A stretch of DNA of 64,000 nt from an uncultured bacterium (lineage in GTDB: Bacteria > Cyanobacteriota > Vampirovibrionia > Gastranaerophilales > Gastranaerophilaceae): positions 62,452 through 126,451 of the forward strand of contig CADBFN010000003.1 of NCBI GenBank assembly GCA_902794035.1. Direction: 5' to 3'. The notes beneath the pieces are model-generated. The model saw only the letters and a list, made by a program, of their open reading frames with translations, did not search any database and was not told the DNA's origin. Shown one piece after another: positions 17,487 to 24,509 of this stretch (within the stretch, counting starts at the first letter, position 1; each line of letters opens with the position of its first letter). The position numbers were made by a program, and so were the translations under genes.

Positions 17487-18539
17487 ATGGAAAATACAGA
17501 ATTAAATGAAAAAATTAGTGCTTTAACACTAAAAATGGCACAAGAGCCAACAAATATTGAAAATTATCACCAATTAGCAGAATTGTATTTAAGTGTTCAA
17601 AACTATGACAAGGTAATGTCAGTTTTGGACAGTTTACTTGCAATAAAACCTGATGATGTACAGGGATTGGTTGGCATGGGAACAATGTGGTTTTATGAAA
17701 GAGATTTCAGAAAATCACTTCAGTACTACAACAAAGCATTGGAAGTAAACCCTAAAAATTATTTAATTTATTACAATATAGGCAATGTATTTGCTGAATG
17801 GAAAAATTTTGATAAAGCATTATTTTACTATAATAGAGCTATTGATTTAAACTCTGCAAATGCTGAAATTTATAACGCAATCGCATTGTTATATCAAGAT
17901 AATAAAGAATATGTTGAAGCAAAAGCATATTATGAAAAAGCGCTTTCACTGGAGCCTGATAATGTAAATGCTTTGATAGATTTGGGTAATGTTTGTTTCA
18001 AATTATTTGAATACGAAACAGCACTTAAATTATTTAAAAAAGTTTTTGTTTTAGCTCCTGATAATGAATTAATCGCAGTTTGCATTGCAAATGCCCTGAC
18101 ATTAACAAATGATAAAAAGCAGGCATATGCTTATTATGAAAAAGCATTATCAATGACTGATGACAAATACAGAATTTATATCTGCTATGCGATTTCATTA
18201 TCAGAATTTAAAGAATATGATGCTTCAGAAAAAATGTATAAAAAAGCAATTGATTGCAGTCCGAAAGAATCTCCTGCATATGTACTCTTAGCAAATCTTT
18301 ATTCTAATCAGAATAAAATTAAAGAAGCAATTGAAACATACAGGAAGGCTCTTCATGTTGATCCGCAAAATGCTGAGACATTTGAATTATTGGGGAATGC
18401 ACATTACCTCGATAATGATGTTGAACAGGCTATACAGTCATACAGAGCGGCTATAGCAATTGAACCTACAAATGACGAGTACAGACTTATATATTCTCAG
18501 GTTATGGAAGACTACATTGAAAAATCAATAAGAGGATAG
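17487..18539 (+). CDS. Tetratricopeptide repeat protein
   Basis: 350 residues made almost entirely of about nine 34-residue TPR units (for example A-L-x-Y-Y-N-x-A-L-E-V-N-P-x-N and A-x-x-x-Y-x-x-A-L-x-L-E-P-D-N patterns). No signal peptide or membrane segment, so a cytoplasmic scaffold for protein-protein contacts. No Shine-Dalgarno sequence is visible; AT-rich -10-like boxes lie 6-9 bases before the ATG, so the message may be leaderless. One base separates its stop from the ATG of the Tic20-like membrane protein, so the two are coupled and probably work together. Partner proteins cannot be deduced. Confidence 0.85.
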   Translation: MENTELNEKISALTLKMAQEPTNIENYHQLAELYLSVQNYDKVMSVLDSLLAIKPDDVQGLVGMGTMWFYERDFRKSLQYYNKALEVNPKNYLIYYNIGNVFAEWKNFDKALFYYNRAIDLNSANAEIYNAIALLYQDNKEYVEAKAYYEKALSLEPDNVNALIDLGNVCFKLFEYETALKLFKKVFVLAPDNELIAVCIANALTLTNDKKQAYAYYEKALSMTDDKYRIYICYAISLSEFKEYDASEKMYKKAIDCSPKESPAYVLLANLYSNQNKIKEAIETYRKALHVDPQNAETFELLGNAHYLDNDVEQAIQSYRAAIAIEPTNDEYRLIYSQVMEDYIEKSIRG

Positions 18540-18540
18540 C

Positions 18541-18948
18541 ATGAGATTTGTTGGTGAAGATATCGGAATTCTGAGCCGTATTGGCTCTGCCTTTTCATAT
18601 TTAACAGGAGGCTGGGGCGGTTTAATTATTTTTATAATTTTATACTTTATGAAAAAAAGAGCCTCACACTTTTTTACATTTAATGTATATCAGTCAATAA
18701 TAATATCGTTTACATTATTTGTAATAGGTATGGGTTGGAGTATATTATTTAATATATTTACAAAAATACCTGTAATTCGTATTGTTGTTTCATGGATTGA
18801 TTTTATATTTAACAGATCTGTACTTTTTTCGCGTTCTGTTACAGAACTGTTTATAACAATATTGATATTGTATTGCGCAATATTATGTTTATGCGGGAAA
18901 TATCCAAAAATTTATAAAATATCAGATTTAATTGACAGAAATCACTAA
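18541..18948 (+). CDS. Tic20/Ycf60-like membrane protein
   Basis: 135 residues with three or four hydrophobic spans (about 22-38, 50-72, 75-95, 102-118). The pattern 'S-H-F-F-T-F-N-V-Y-Q-S-I-I-I-S' followed after two spans by 'C-G-K-Y-P-K-I-Y-K-I-S-D-L-I' matches the Tic20-like family of cyanobacteria and plastids ('H-F-x-R-F-N-x-x-Q-A-I', ending 'G-x-x-P-x-I-P-x-I-S-D-A'). In plastids Tic20 is part of the inner-envelope protein import channel; in cyanobacteria the role is unknown. The match is by eye. Coupled to the TPR gene one base upstream, an attractive partner for a membrane-associated complex. Confidence 0.55.
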   Translation: MRFVGEDIGILSRIGSAFSYLTGGWGGLIIFIILYFMKKRASHFFTFNVYQSIIISFTLFVIGMGWSILFNIFTKIPVIRIVVSWIDFIFNRSVLFSRSVTELFITILILYCAILCLCGKYPKIYKISDLIDRNH

Positions 18949-19121
18949 ATATAAAGCAAATTTGTATTGACAAACGGCTTTGCTTGATGTTTGATAGTTA
19001 TATACTAACCGTTTTGCGTGCTGAAATATAAACGATTAGAATAAAGTAGCCGAAAGCGTGACGCCCAAGCGTATTTCAATTAAGGCAGAGTATGGGCAGA
19101 TTATTGGTAAAAGGAGAAATT
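18949..19121 (+). promoter_or_regulatory. Leader of the rpsL-rpsG operon
   Basis: 173 bases without a gene. A TTGACA hexamer (18967-18972) and TATACT (19001-19006) are present but 28 bases apart, too far to form one promoter. AAACGG (18972-18977) is complementary to CCGTTT about 30 bases later, and GCCCA/TGGGC brackets about 30 bases before the ribosome-binding site. A regulatory leader bound by S7 or S12 is possible but unproven. Confidence 0.3.
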
Positions 19122-19508
19122 ATGCCAACTATTAACCAATTAGTACGTCAGGAAAGACGAGTACTAAAATCAAAAACAAAATCTCCTGCTTTGATGAATT
19201 GTCCTCAAAGACGTGGAGTTTGCACAAGGGTTTATACAACAACCCCTAAAAAACCAAACTCAGCACTTAGAAAAGTTGCCAGAGTAAGATTGACTAACGG
19301 ATTTGAAGTTACTTCATACATTCCGGGGATTGGTCATAACTTGCAAGAACACTCTGTTGTTATGATAAGAGGCGGTCGTGTTAAGGATTTACCTGGTGTT
19401 CGTTATCACATTATCCGTGGTACATTAGATACTGCAGGTGTTGCGAACAGAGCTAAATCAAGATCAAAATACGGTGCTAAAAGAGATAAAAAAGGAGGTA
19501 AGAAGTAA
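19122..19508 (+). CDS. rpsL: 30S ribosomal protein S12
   Basis: 128 residues from [13 protein letters not shown]. The ATG at 19122 is chosen over one at 19092 because AAGGAG lies 6 bases upstream and the family always begins at this motif. The decoding-centre loops are intact: [12 protein letters not shown] and [14 protein letters not shown]12 monitors codon-anticodon pairing in the small subunit. The Lys that gives streptomycin resistance when mutated (P-K-K-P-N-S) is wild type. The stop codon overlaps the start of rpsG (TAATG). Confidence 0.98.
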   Translation: MPTINQLVRQERRVLKSKTKSPALMNCPQRRGVCTRVYTTTPKKPNSALRKVARVRLTNGFEVTSYIPGIGHNLQEHSVVMIRGGRVKDLPGVRYHIIRGTLDTAGVANRAKSRSKYGAKRDKKGGKK

Positions 19509-19978
19509 TGTCAAGACGTTCTAAACCTGCAAAAAGAATACCTTTAGCTGACCCTATTTATAACAGCGTTGATGTTTCTAAATTCATTAACAGAATTATG
19601 AGACGTGGTAAGAAATCATTGGCTGAAAGAATATTCTATTCAGCTATGGAAAAAATAAAAGAAAGAACCGGCGAAGATTCTATGGAAGTTTTCCAAAAAG
19701 CATTAACAAATGCAACTCCGCTTTTAGAAGTAAAAGCTCGTCGTATCGGTGGTTCTACTTATCAGGTTCCATTGGAAGTTAAAGCAGACAGAGGATTTGC
19801 TCTTTCTTCATCTTGGATAATTGATTTTGCTAAGAAAAGAAGCGGTAAATCTTACGTTGATAAATTAGTAAACGAAATTATTGATGCTTCAAACGGTCAG
19901 GGTGCAGCATGCAAAAAACGTGAAGACACCCACAAAATGGCTGAAGCTAATAAGGCATTCGCTCATTACAGATACTAA
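19508..19978 (+). CDS. rpsG: 30S ribosomal protein S7
   Basis: 156 residues, the normal length. S7 nucleates assembly of the 3' major domain of 16S rRNA and lines the E site. The conserved N-terminal basic arm ([10 protein letters not shown]), L-x-N-x-I-M-R-R-G-K-K-S and the A-R-R-I-G-G-S-T-Y-Q-V-P-L-E-V loop are intact, ending in the usual helical R-E-D-T-H-K-M-A-E-A-N-K-A-F-A-H-Y-R-Y. Starts on the last base of the rpsL stop codon. fusA and tufA, the usual next genes, do not follow; the operon ends in a terminator. Confidence 0.98.
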   Translation: MSRRSKPAKRIPLADPIYNSVDVSKFINRIMRRGKKSLAERIFYSAMEKIKERTGEDSMEVFQKALTNATPLLEVKARRIGGSTYQVPLEVKADRGFALSSSWIIDFAKKRSGKSYVDKLVNEIIDASNGQGAACKKREDTHKMAEANKAFAHYRY

Positions 19979-19993
19979 TTTGCAGTATATAAT

Positions 19994-20034
19994 AAAAAAA
20001 AACACTTCTCTAAAATTGAGAAGTGTTTTTTCTT
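19994..20034. terminator. Bidirectional terminator for rpsG and the convergent HCP-like gene
   Basis: Perfect 13-bp stem (19998-20010 with 20018-20030) and 7-base loop, with A and T tracts on both sides. The last codons and the stop codon of the convergent gene lie inside the hairpin. Confidence 0.85.
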
Positions 20035-21617
20035 ATGTTTTTTAAGTTATCCGCAGGGTTTGTAAGCAGATTTATACCATATTCAACTCTTAATAAATCA
20101 AAAACAACAGGATTTATTATTTGAGATGAACAAGTTGTCATATAAAAATTGCTTGCTCCAAAATTCTTTAAGCTTATAATTGCCGATACAGAAGATATAT
20201 CGCATGCAGGAAAAAGAAAATAAATACGACTAATATATTTTTTATCAGCCAAAATCTTAGATAAAACATAATTTGCTAATGGAACATAATTTGCTATATC
20301 CAAAGTTACAACATTACTTTTATCCGATTTGTAGTAAAAGCTAATCGCGAACTCATCTTGCTTAAGGCTAGACAAAAATACATCAAAGTATTCCTTTTGC
20401 ACTTCCGAAAATGAATTCATGCCTACAATAAATAATCTTGACAATTTATTTGCTTCAAATCGAGCATATAGTTTTTCAATTAACTTATCTAAATCAGATT
20501 CATTAAATCCTAAAAAAGTATCAGGCTTTTGACGTCCTTTTTTAAACCCGACAGACTTATTAGCAGATTCAATCAACGGTTCGTAATTATTGTTTTCAAT
20601 TTTTATAACGCCAATCGGGGTAACATAATCATTTGAAAATATTCTTCCCCTGTACAAATATTCAGTATTATTTTTAGAATTTTTAGTAAGCAAAATAGCC
20701 CCTGGGAATGTACCGTAATCAACAATACAATTTTCGGTATTATTACCATAGTGTCCGATTAAATGCGGAAACTCTTTAAAAGCATCCAAACAGTGGCTTA
20801 ATAATAAATTCGAATGAGTATATATGTCAATATTTAAATCTTTTGTCATTTTTAATATTTCATATAATTCAGAAAAATTAGAACCTGATACAAGAATACA
20901 TTTTCCGCGTCTTGTAGAGTGAGATACTACAACATCAGAGATATTACCAAATTTACATAATAATGTATCTGAAATTTTTAATTTAAGTTTTGAATCCAAA
21001 TCAGCCAAAGAAGATAATAACCTAACTAACAAAGTTTTATCATCATATATTACGTTTAACTCACTTAATGAACTGATTACAAAGCGAATTTCGCTATTTA
21101 ACTTAACATTCATATCAAAGAGATTTGAAATATTTTGGCAGACGCTTTTTAACACAATATATAATATCTGAATAAATTTTCTGTTTTCTGACGAAACAGA
21201 ACTATTTAAATGTCTGGTCAATAAATCTCCGTACAGAATTGCTTTTGACTGTGAAAAATTATCGTCAAAATTAACAAGTTCAGGAATATGTTCAGGATCG
21301 AGATTATTTTCAAGGCATTCTGCAACATAGCGAGTTTTTGAATTTGTAAAAATATAATATGATTTTAACGCTATCTCATACAACTGCTTATCACTATATT
21401 CATTTATATAAACTAATGATGCAATAATATCAATAATTTCATCTGTAATTTTATAATTAACAAGATTAAATTTTTCAAGCTTATTAATATAGTGACAAGC
21501 ATGGATAATATGATACATGATTAACTCATGTAATGATGCCGCTTCGGGAGAAATAGTACAATTTCCCCTTGATGAACAATTTTCTCCATTATTTATATAA
21601 TTAAAATTACTACTCAT
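20010..21617 (-). CDS. Hybrid-cluster-protein homologue that has lost most metal ligands
   Basis: 535 residues. The central part aligns by eye with HCP (hydroxylamine/NO reductase): R-G-K-C-I-L-V-S-G with A-G-K-C-I-L-I-S-G, I-Y-T-H-S with V-Y-T-H-G, P-H-L-I-G-H-Y-G with H-L-V-G-N-Y-G, and F-P-G-A-I-L-L-T with F-P-G-P-I-V-M-T. The catalytic histidine of Y-T-H is kept. The Glu before F-P-G is Asp; the Cys of T-x-N-C is Ser; G-G-C-D-G is G-M-N-S-F; L-A-C-G-K-Y and the F-E-Q-K ligand motif are gone. At the N-terminus only the C-x5-C half (residues 14 and 20) of the [4Fe-4S] set remains; the first C-x2-C is missing. It probably cannot bind the hybrid cluster as HCP does. It overlaps the upstream glutaredoxin gene by 8 bases, so a thiol-linked or redox-sensing role is possible. 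Function unknown. Confidence 0.7.
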   Translation of the reverse strand: MSSNFNYINNGENCSSRGNCTISPEAASLHELIMYHIIHACHYINKLEKFNLVNYKITDEIIDIIASLVYINEYSDKQLYEIALKSYYIFTNSKTRYVAECLENNLDPEHIPELVNFDDNFSQSKAILYGDLLTRHLNSSVSSENRKFIQILYIVLKSVCQNISNLFDMNVKLNSEIRFVISSLSELNVIYDDKTLLVRLLSSLADLDSKLKLKISDTLLCKFGNISDVVVSHSTRRGKCILVSGSNFSELYEILKMTKDLNIDIYTHSNLLLSHCLDAFKEFPHLIGHYGNNTENCIVDYGTFPGAILLTKNSKNNTEYLYRGRIFSNDYVTPIGVIKIENNNYEPLIESANKSVGFKKGRQKPDTFLGFNESDLDKLIEKLYARFEANKLSRLFIVGMNSFSEVQKEYFDVFLSSLKQDEFAISFYYKSDKSNVVTLDIANYVPLANYVLSKILADKKYISRIYFLFPACDISSVSAIISLKNFGASNFYMTTCSSQIINPVVFDLLRVEYGINLLTNPADNLKNIRKNTSQF

Positions 21618-21852
21618 CTTGTTCCTTTAAATTTTTAACATAATCTATAATATCTGCTGATTCATACATAGAAATTTGATTATCAGTATCATTAAGAAAA
21701 GGAACCTGATCATGTCCGCCTAAATTAACTAATTTTTCAAAATTTTCTGAAATACTTACATCTTTTTTTTCATAAATAACATTATTTTCATCAAAAAAAG
21801 ACATGACTTTTTTACAATACGGACAATACTCTGAAACAAATAATTCTAACAT
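21610..21852 (-). CDS. Glutaredoxin-like thiol protein
   Basis: 80 residues, the size of a minimal glutaredoxin/NrdH. Active site CPYC at residues 10-13 after the first strand, cis-Pro loop Q-V-P-F near 49-52, and the S-A-D-I-I-D-Y helix at the end typical of glutathione or thioredoxin-reductase-linked glutaredoxins. The glycine pair normally before the last helix is replaced by Y-E-S-A-D. It would reduce protein disulfides in the cytoplasm. The start of the HCP-like gene lies inside its last codons (ATGAGTAG), so the two proteins are made together, probably in fixed proportion. Confidence 0.85.
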   Translation of the reverse strand: MLELFVSEYCPYCKKVMSFFDENNVIYEKKDVSISENFEKLVNLGGHDQVPFLNDTDNQISMYESADIIDYVKNLKEQDE

Positions 21853-21937
21853 TTTAAAACTCCTTTTAGTATATTTAACAACGATAAGTAGATATAAATA
21901 TTACCATAACGTCTGAATTAAATGCTAATTATTAAAA

Positions 21938-21966
21938 TTGAAAAAGTTGAATGTTTGTAATAAACT
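21938..21966 (+). promoter_or_regulatory. Likely promoter of wecB
   Basis: TTGAAA (21938-21943), 17 bases, TAAACT (21961-21966), then 6 bases to the ATG with no Shine-Dalgarno sequence; geometry of a leaderless message. The -10 is weak (4 of 6). Confidence 0.45.
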
Positions 21967-21972
21967 CAACTT

Positions 21973-23097
21973 ATGACTACGAAAAATATACTATTTGTAT
22001 TTGGAACAAGACCTGAAGTTATAAAGCTGGCTCCGGTTATTCTTGAACTCAAAAAATACAAAGACAAATATAATGTTATTGTATGCAACACTGAACAACA
22101 AAAAGAATTGTCAAATCAAACTTTAAATTACTTTGGTTTAAATGCTGATATCAATTTGGATTGCATGCGCCCAAATCAATCGCTTGCTGATGTTCAGGCA
22201 AGAATTATATCATCATTGGAGCATGAAGTTTTTGAAAAATATGATGTTGATGCAACAGTTGTACAGGGAGATACAATGACGGTGCTTTGCGGTGCATTAA
22301 CAAGTTTTTACCGGAAAATTCCCGTATTTCATGTTGAAGCCGGTTTAAGATCTTATGATATATTTGAACCTTTTCCTGAAGAAGTAATGCGGCAAATGAC
22401 ATCAAGGGTAACAGCTTTGAATTTTGCCCCGACACAGAAGAATAAACAAGCGTTGTTGAATGAAGGAATTGAAGAAAATACAATTTTTGTAACCGGAAAT
22501 ACCGTAATTGATGCCTTGTTTTGCCTGAGTGACGAAACAATGAAAAATGCACAGGAATTTTACCATGAGAAAAATATTATTATTAATGACAAATTAGTAT
22601 TAATAACAGTTCACCGCAGAGAAAATCATGGGGAAAGAATTGACAAAATTCTTGATGCTATTGAACATTTGGTTATTAAATATCAGGATCACAAATTTAT
22701 TATTCCGGTTCACCCAAATCCAAATGTCAGAGATAAAGTTTATACTAAACTTGAAAAATATTCTAATGTTGCACTACTTGAGCCATTAGATTACCCTAAT
22801 TTAGTTTATCTTATGAAAAATGCCAAATTGATTTTAACAGATTCAGGCGGAATACAGGAAGAAGCACCAAGTTTTGGATGCCCGACTTTTGTAATGCGCT
22901 ATGAAACAGAACGTCAGGAAGGAATTGATGCAGGGGTTTCGGTTCTTGTTGGTGCCGATTATGATAAAATTGTGAGATTATCAGAAGAAATATTAAATAA
23001 AGATAGAATTAAGACGAGATTACAAGCACAAAATCCGTATGGAGACGGGACTTCCGCTAAAAAAATTAAGGTAATTATTGATAAATATTTTGAATAA
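21973..23097 (+). CDS. wecB: UDP-N-acetylglucosamine 2-epimerase (non-hydrolysing)
   Basis: 374 residues, normal length. Converts UDP-GlcNAc to UDP-ManNAc for enterobacterial-common-antigen-like, teichoic or capsular polymers. Family landmarks are all visible: F-G-T-R-P-E-V-I-K near residue 10, V-Q-G-D-T at about 95, H-V-E-A-G-L-R-S near 117, P-E-E-x-x-R at 130-135, V-H-R-R-E-N at 215 and S-G-G-I-Q-E-E-A at 290. No wecC-like ManNAc dehydrogenase is next to it. A weak hairpin (CAAGTT/AACTTG) follows the stop codon. Single gene, divergent from the glutaredoxin gene. Confidence 0.95.
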   Translation: MTTKNILFVFGTRPEVIKLAPVILELKKYKDKYNVIVCNTEQQKELSNQTLNYFGLNADINLDCMRPNQSLADVQARIISSLEHEVFEKYDVDATVVQGDTMTVLCGALTSFYRKIPVFHVEAGLRSYDIFEPFPEEVMRQMTSRVTALNFAPTQKNKQALLNEGIEENTIFVTGNTVIDALFCLSDETMKNAQEFYHEKNIIINDKLVLITVHRRENHGERIDKILDAIEHLVIKYQDHKFIIPVHPNPNVRDKVYTKLEKYSNVALLEPLDYPNLVYLMKNAKLILTDSGGIQEEAPSFGCPTFVMRYETERQEGIDAGVSVLVGADYDKIVRLSEEILNKDRIKTRLQAQNPYGDGTSAKKIKVIIDKYFE

Positions 23098-23173
23098 TAA
23101 AAAGACAAGTTATAAAAACTTGCCTGTTAATTAGAAATGTTTTAGGGATATATTTTAATATTTGAGATAAATT

Positions 23174-23818
23174 TTATCTTGAGATAACTGACAGTCTTTC
23201 ATCAATTTTTCTGTCAATTTTTTTGAGCATATTATTCATTTTAGCGTCTTTTGAAGATAAACTTATACCTTCATCAAGACTACGTCTGTATTTTCTGTAC
23301 ATTTCGATTTCACGTTCTTTAATATCTCTTTTTATAGATAGACTGTTTTCCTCATTTGTACGTTTAACAGATTTTCTTATAATTAATCCCAAAGCTGCAA
23401 GAACAAATATACTCCACAAAGCCTTATCTACGGGAAAAGATTCTCCTACCAATGAAATATCTCCTGATTCAGGATTCATAATTACAGAGGAATTTTTTAT
23501 ATTTTGAGCTGAAACATATATTTTCAGTTTGTTTAAACCTGCATTTTCAATAACCAAATTATCAACAGCTTCAGTTCCTTTATACAAGGCATTTACTGTA
23601 TCAGCTGATGTTATGCCTGATAATTCCAAAACTATTTCATTATCTGAAACTACCTTTCTTGTGACCTTAGAAATACTGTCAGTATCAAGAACTATATTAA
23701 AATTACCGTTATTATTTTCTAATGTAATTGTGTGAAGTTGATTTGTTTTTGCATTTACAGCCAAACAAGTTACAAAGAAAGCAGCCAAGATACCGAGTAT
23801 TAAAAATGTTTTTTTCAT
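23174..23818 (-). CDS. Exported AMIN-like protein with a membrane anchor and cytoplasmic tail
   Basis: 214 residues. Signal peptide or signal anchor at 1-23, then a beta-rich region (25-125) of short alternating strands (H-T-I-T-L-E-N-N, F-N-I-V-L-D, E-I-V-L-E-L-S-G-I, L-K-I-Y-V-S-A) that resembles the AMIN domains of the amidase at 40585. A transmembrane helix at about 132-150 (LWSIFVLAALGLIIRKS) is followed by a charged, helical tail of about 60 residues. The topology would put the AMIN-like domain in the periplasm and the tail in the cytoplasm, a possible link between cell wall and an inner partner. AMIN assignment is by pattern only. No catalytic domain. Own gene, no operon. Confidence 0.5.
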   Translation of the reverse strand: MKKTFLILGILAAFFVTCLAVNAKTNQLHTITLENNNGNFNIVLDTDSISKVTRKVVSDNEIVLELSGITSADTVNALYKGTEAVDNLVIENAGLNKLKIYVSAQNIKNSSVIMNPESGDISLVGESFPVDKALWSIFVLAALGLIIRKSVKRTNEENSLSIKRDIKEREIEMYRKYRRSLDEGISLSSKDAKMNNMLKKIDRKIDERLSVISR

Positions 23819-23994
23819 TTTCTCCCTCCCTAATCTCCATATTTATACTAAAACTTTGTAAATTAAACTGCATCAATCCATGGGTTTAAATTTAATATTA
23901 CGAATTGTAACAAATAATTCCCATGCTGAAATAAGCAAATAAACTAAACCTTTATATATATGTAAAGACGAGAGATTATATTAGGAGATTAATA

Positions 23995-24348
23995 ATGATT
24001 TTATTATTTGGTGAAAAAGCACATAAATCACACAAAAATTCAAATATTAAAAATCATCCTGTTGAAAATTCAGGAATTTTGGCAAGAAGCAATCAACCTA
24101 AGAGTCTGCTGGCAGCAAATGAATATGATTTATACATGTTTTCTGTTCAGGCAGAAATAGATTACTCTCAATACGCAGGAACAGAAAACTACATAGCAAG
24201 TTCAGGATATGTAAGTGAATATTCTCAGGCGTTATCAGGAATGAGCGAAATGGGTTCATACTCAGAAGGTTCATTCGGCGGAGATTTCGGTGGCGGATTC
24301 AGCAGTTTCAGCTGTGGCGACTGCGGAAGTTTCAGTTCTGTTGGCTAA
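23995..24348 (+). CDS. Small hypothetical protein with Gly/Ser-rich tail
   Basis: 117 residues, family not recognised. The N-terminus is basic with several His and Lys, the middle contains an acidic, Tyr-rich stretch, and the last 30 residues are glycine/serine/phenylalanine-rich with a C-G-D-C pair (residues about 107-110). Such ends are common in secreted or matrix proteins and in metal-binding tails of membrane proteins, but there is no signal peptide. AGGAG is 7 bases before the ATG and a strong terminator follows, so it is a genuine, separately transcribed gene. Confidence 0.6.
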   Translation: MILLFGEKAHKSHKNSNIKNHPVENSGILARSNQPKSLLAANEYDLYMFSVQAEIDYSQYAGTENYIASSGYVSEYSQALSGMSEMGSYSEGSFGGDFGGGFSSFSCGDCGSFSSVG

Positions 24349-24373
24349 AATAATTTTACATTTTGATAAACAT

Positions 24374-24407
24374 AAAAAGAAGACCTAAAAAGTCTTCTTT
24401 TTTTTTA
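24374..24407 (+). terminator. Terminator of the 23995-24348 gene
   Basis: Stem AAAGAAGAC/GTCTTCTTT with a 7-base loop and a long T run. Confidence 0.85.
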
Positions 24408-24509
24408 TTATTTTTAACAATATTAATTTCCCAAAGGACTATGTTTGTATTATTATTTTATTAATAGTTGTGGATATTAAGCAGTTATAAATAAGGAGGT
24501 TATAATATT

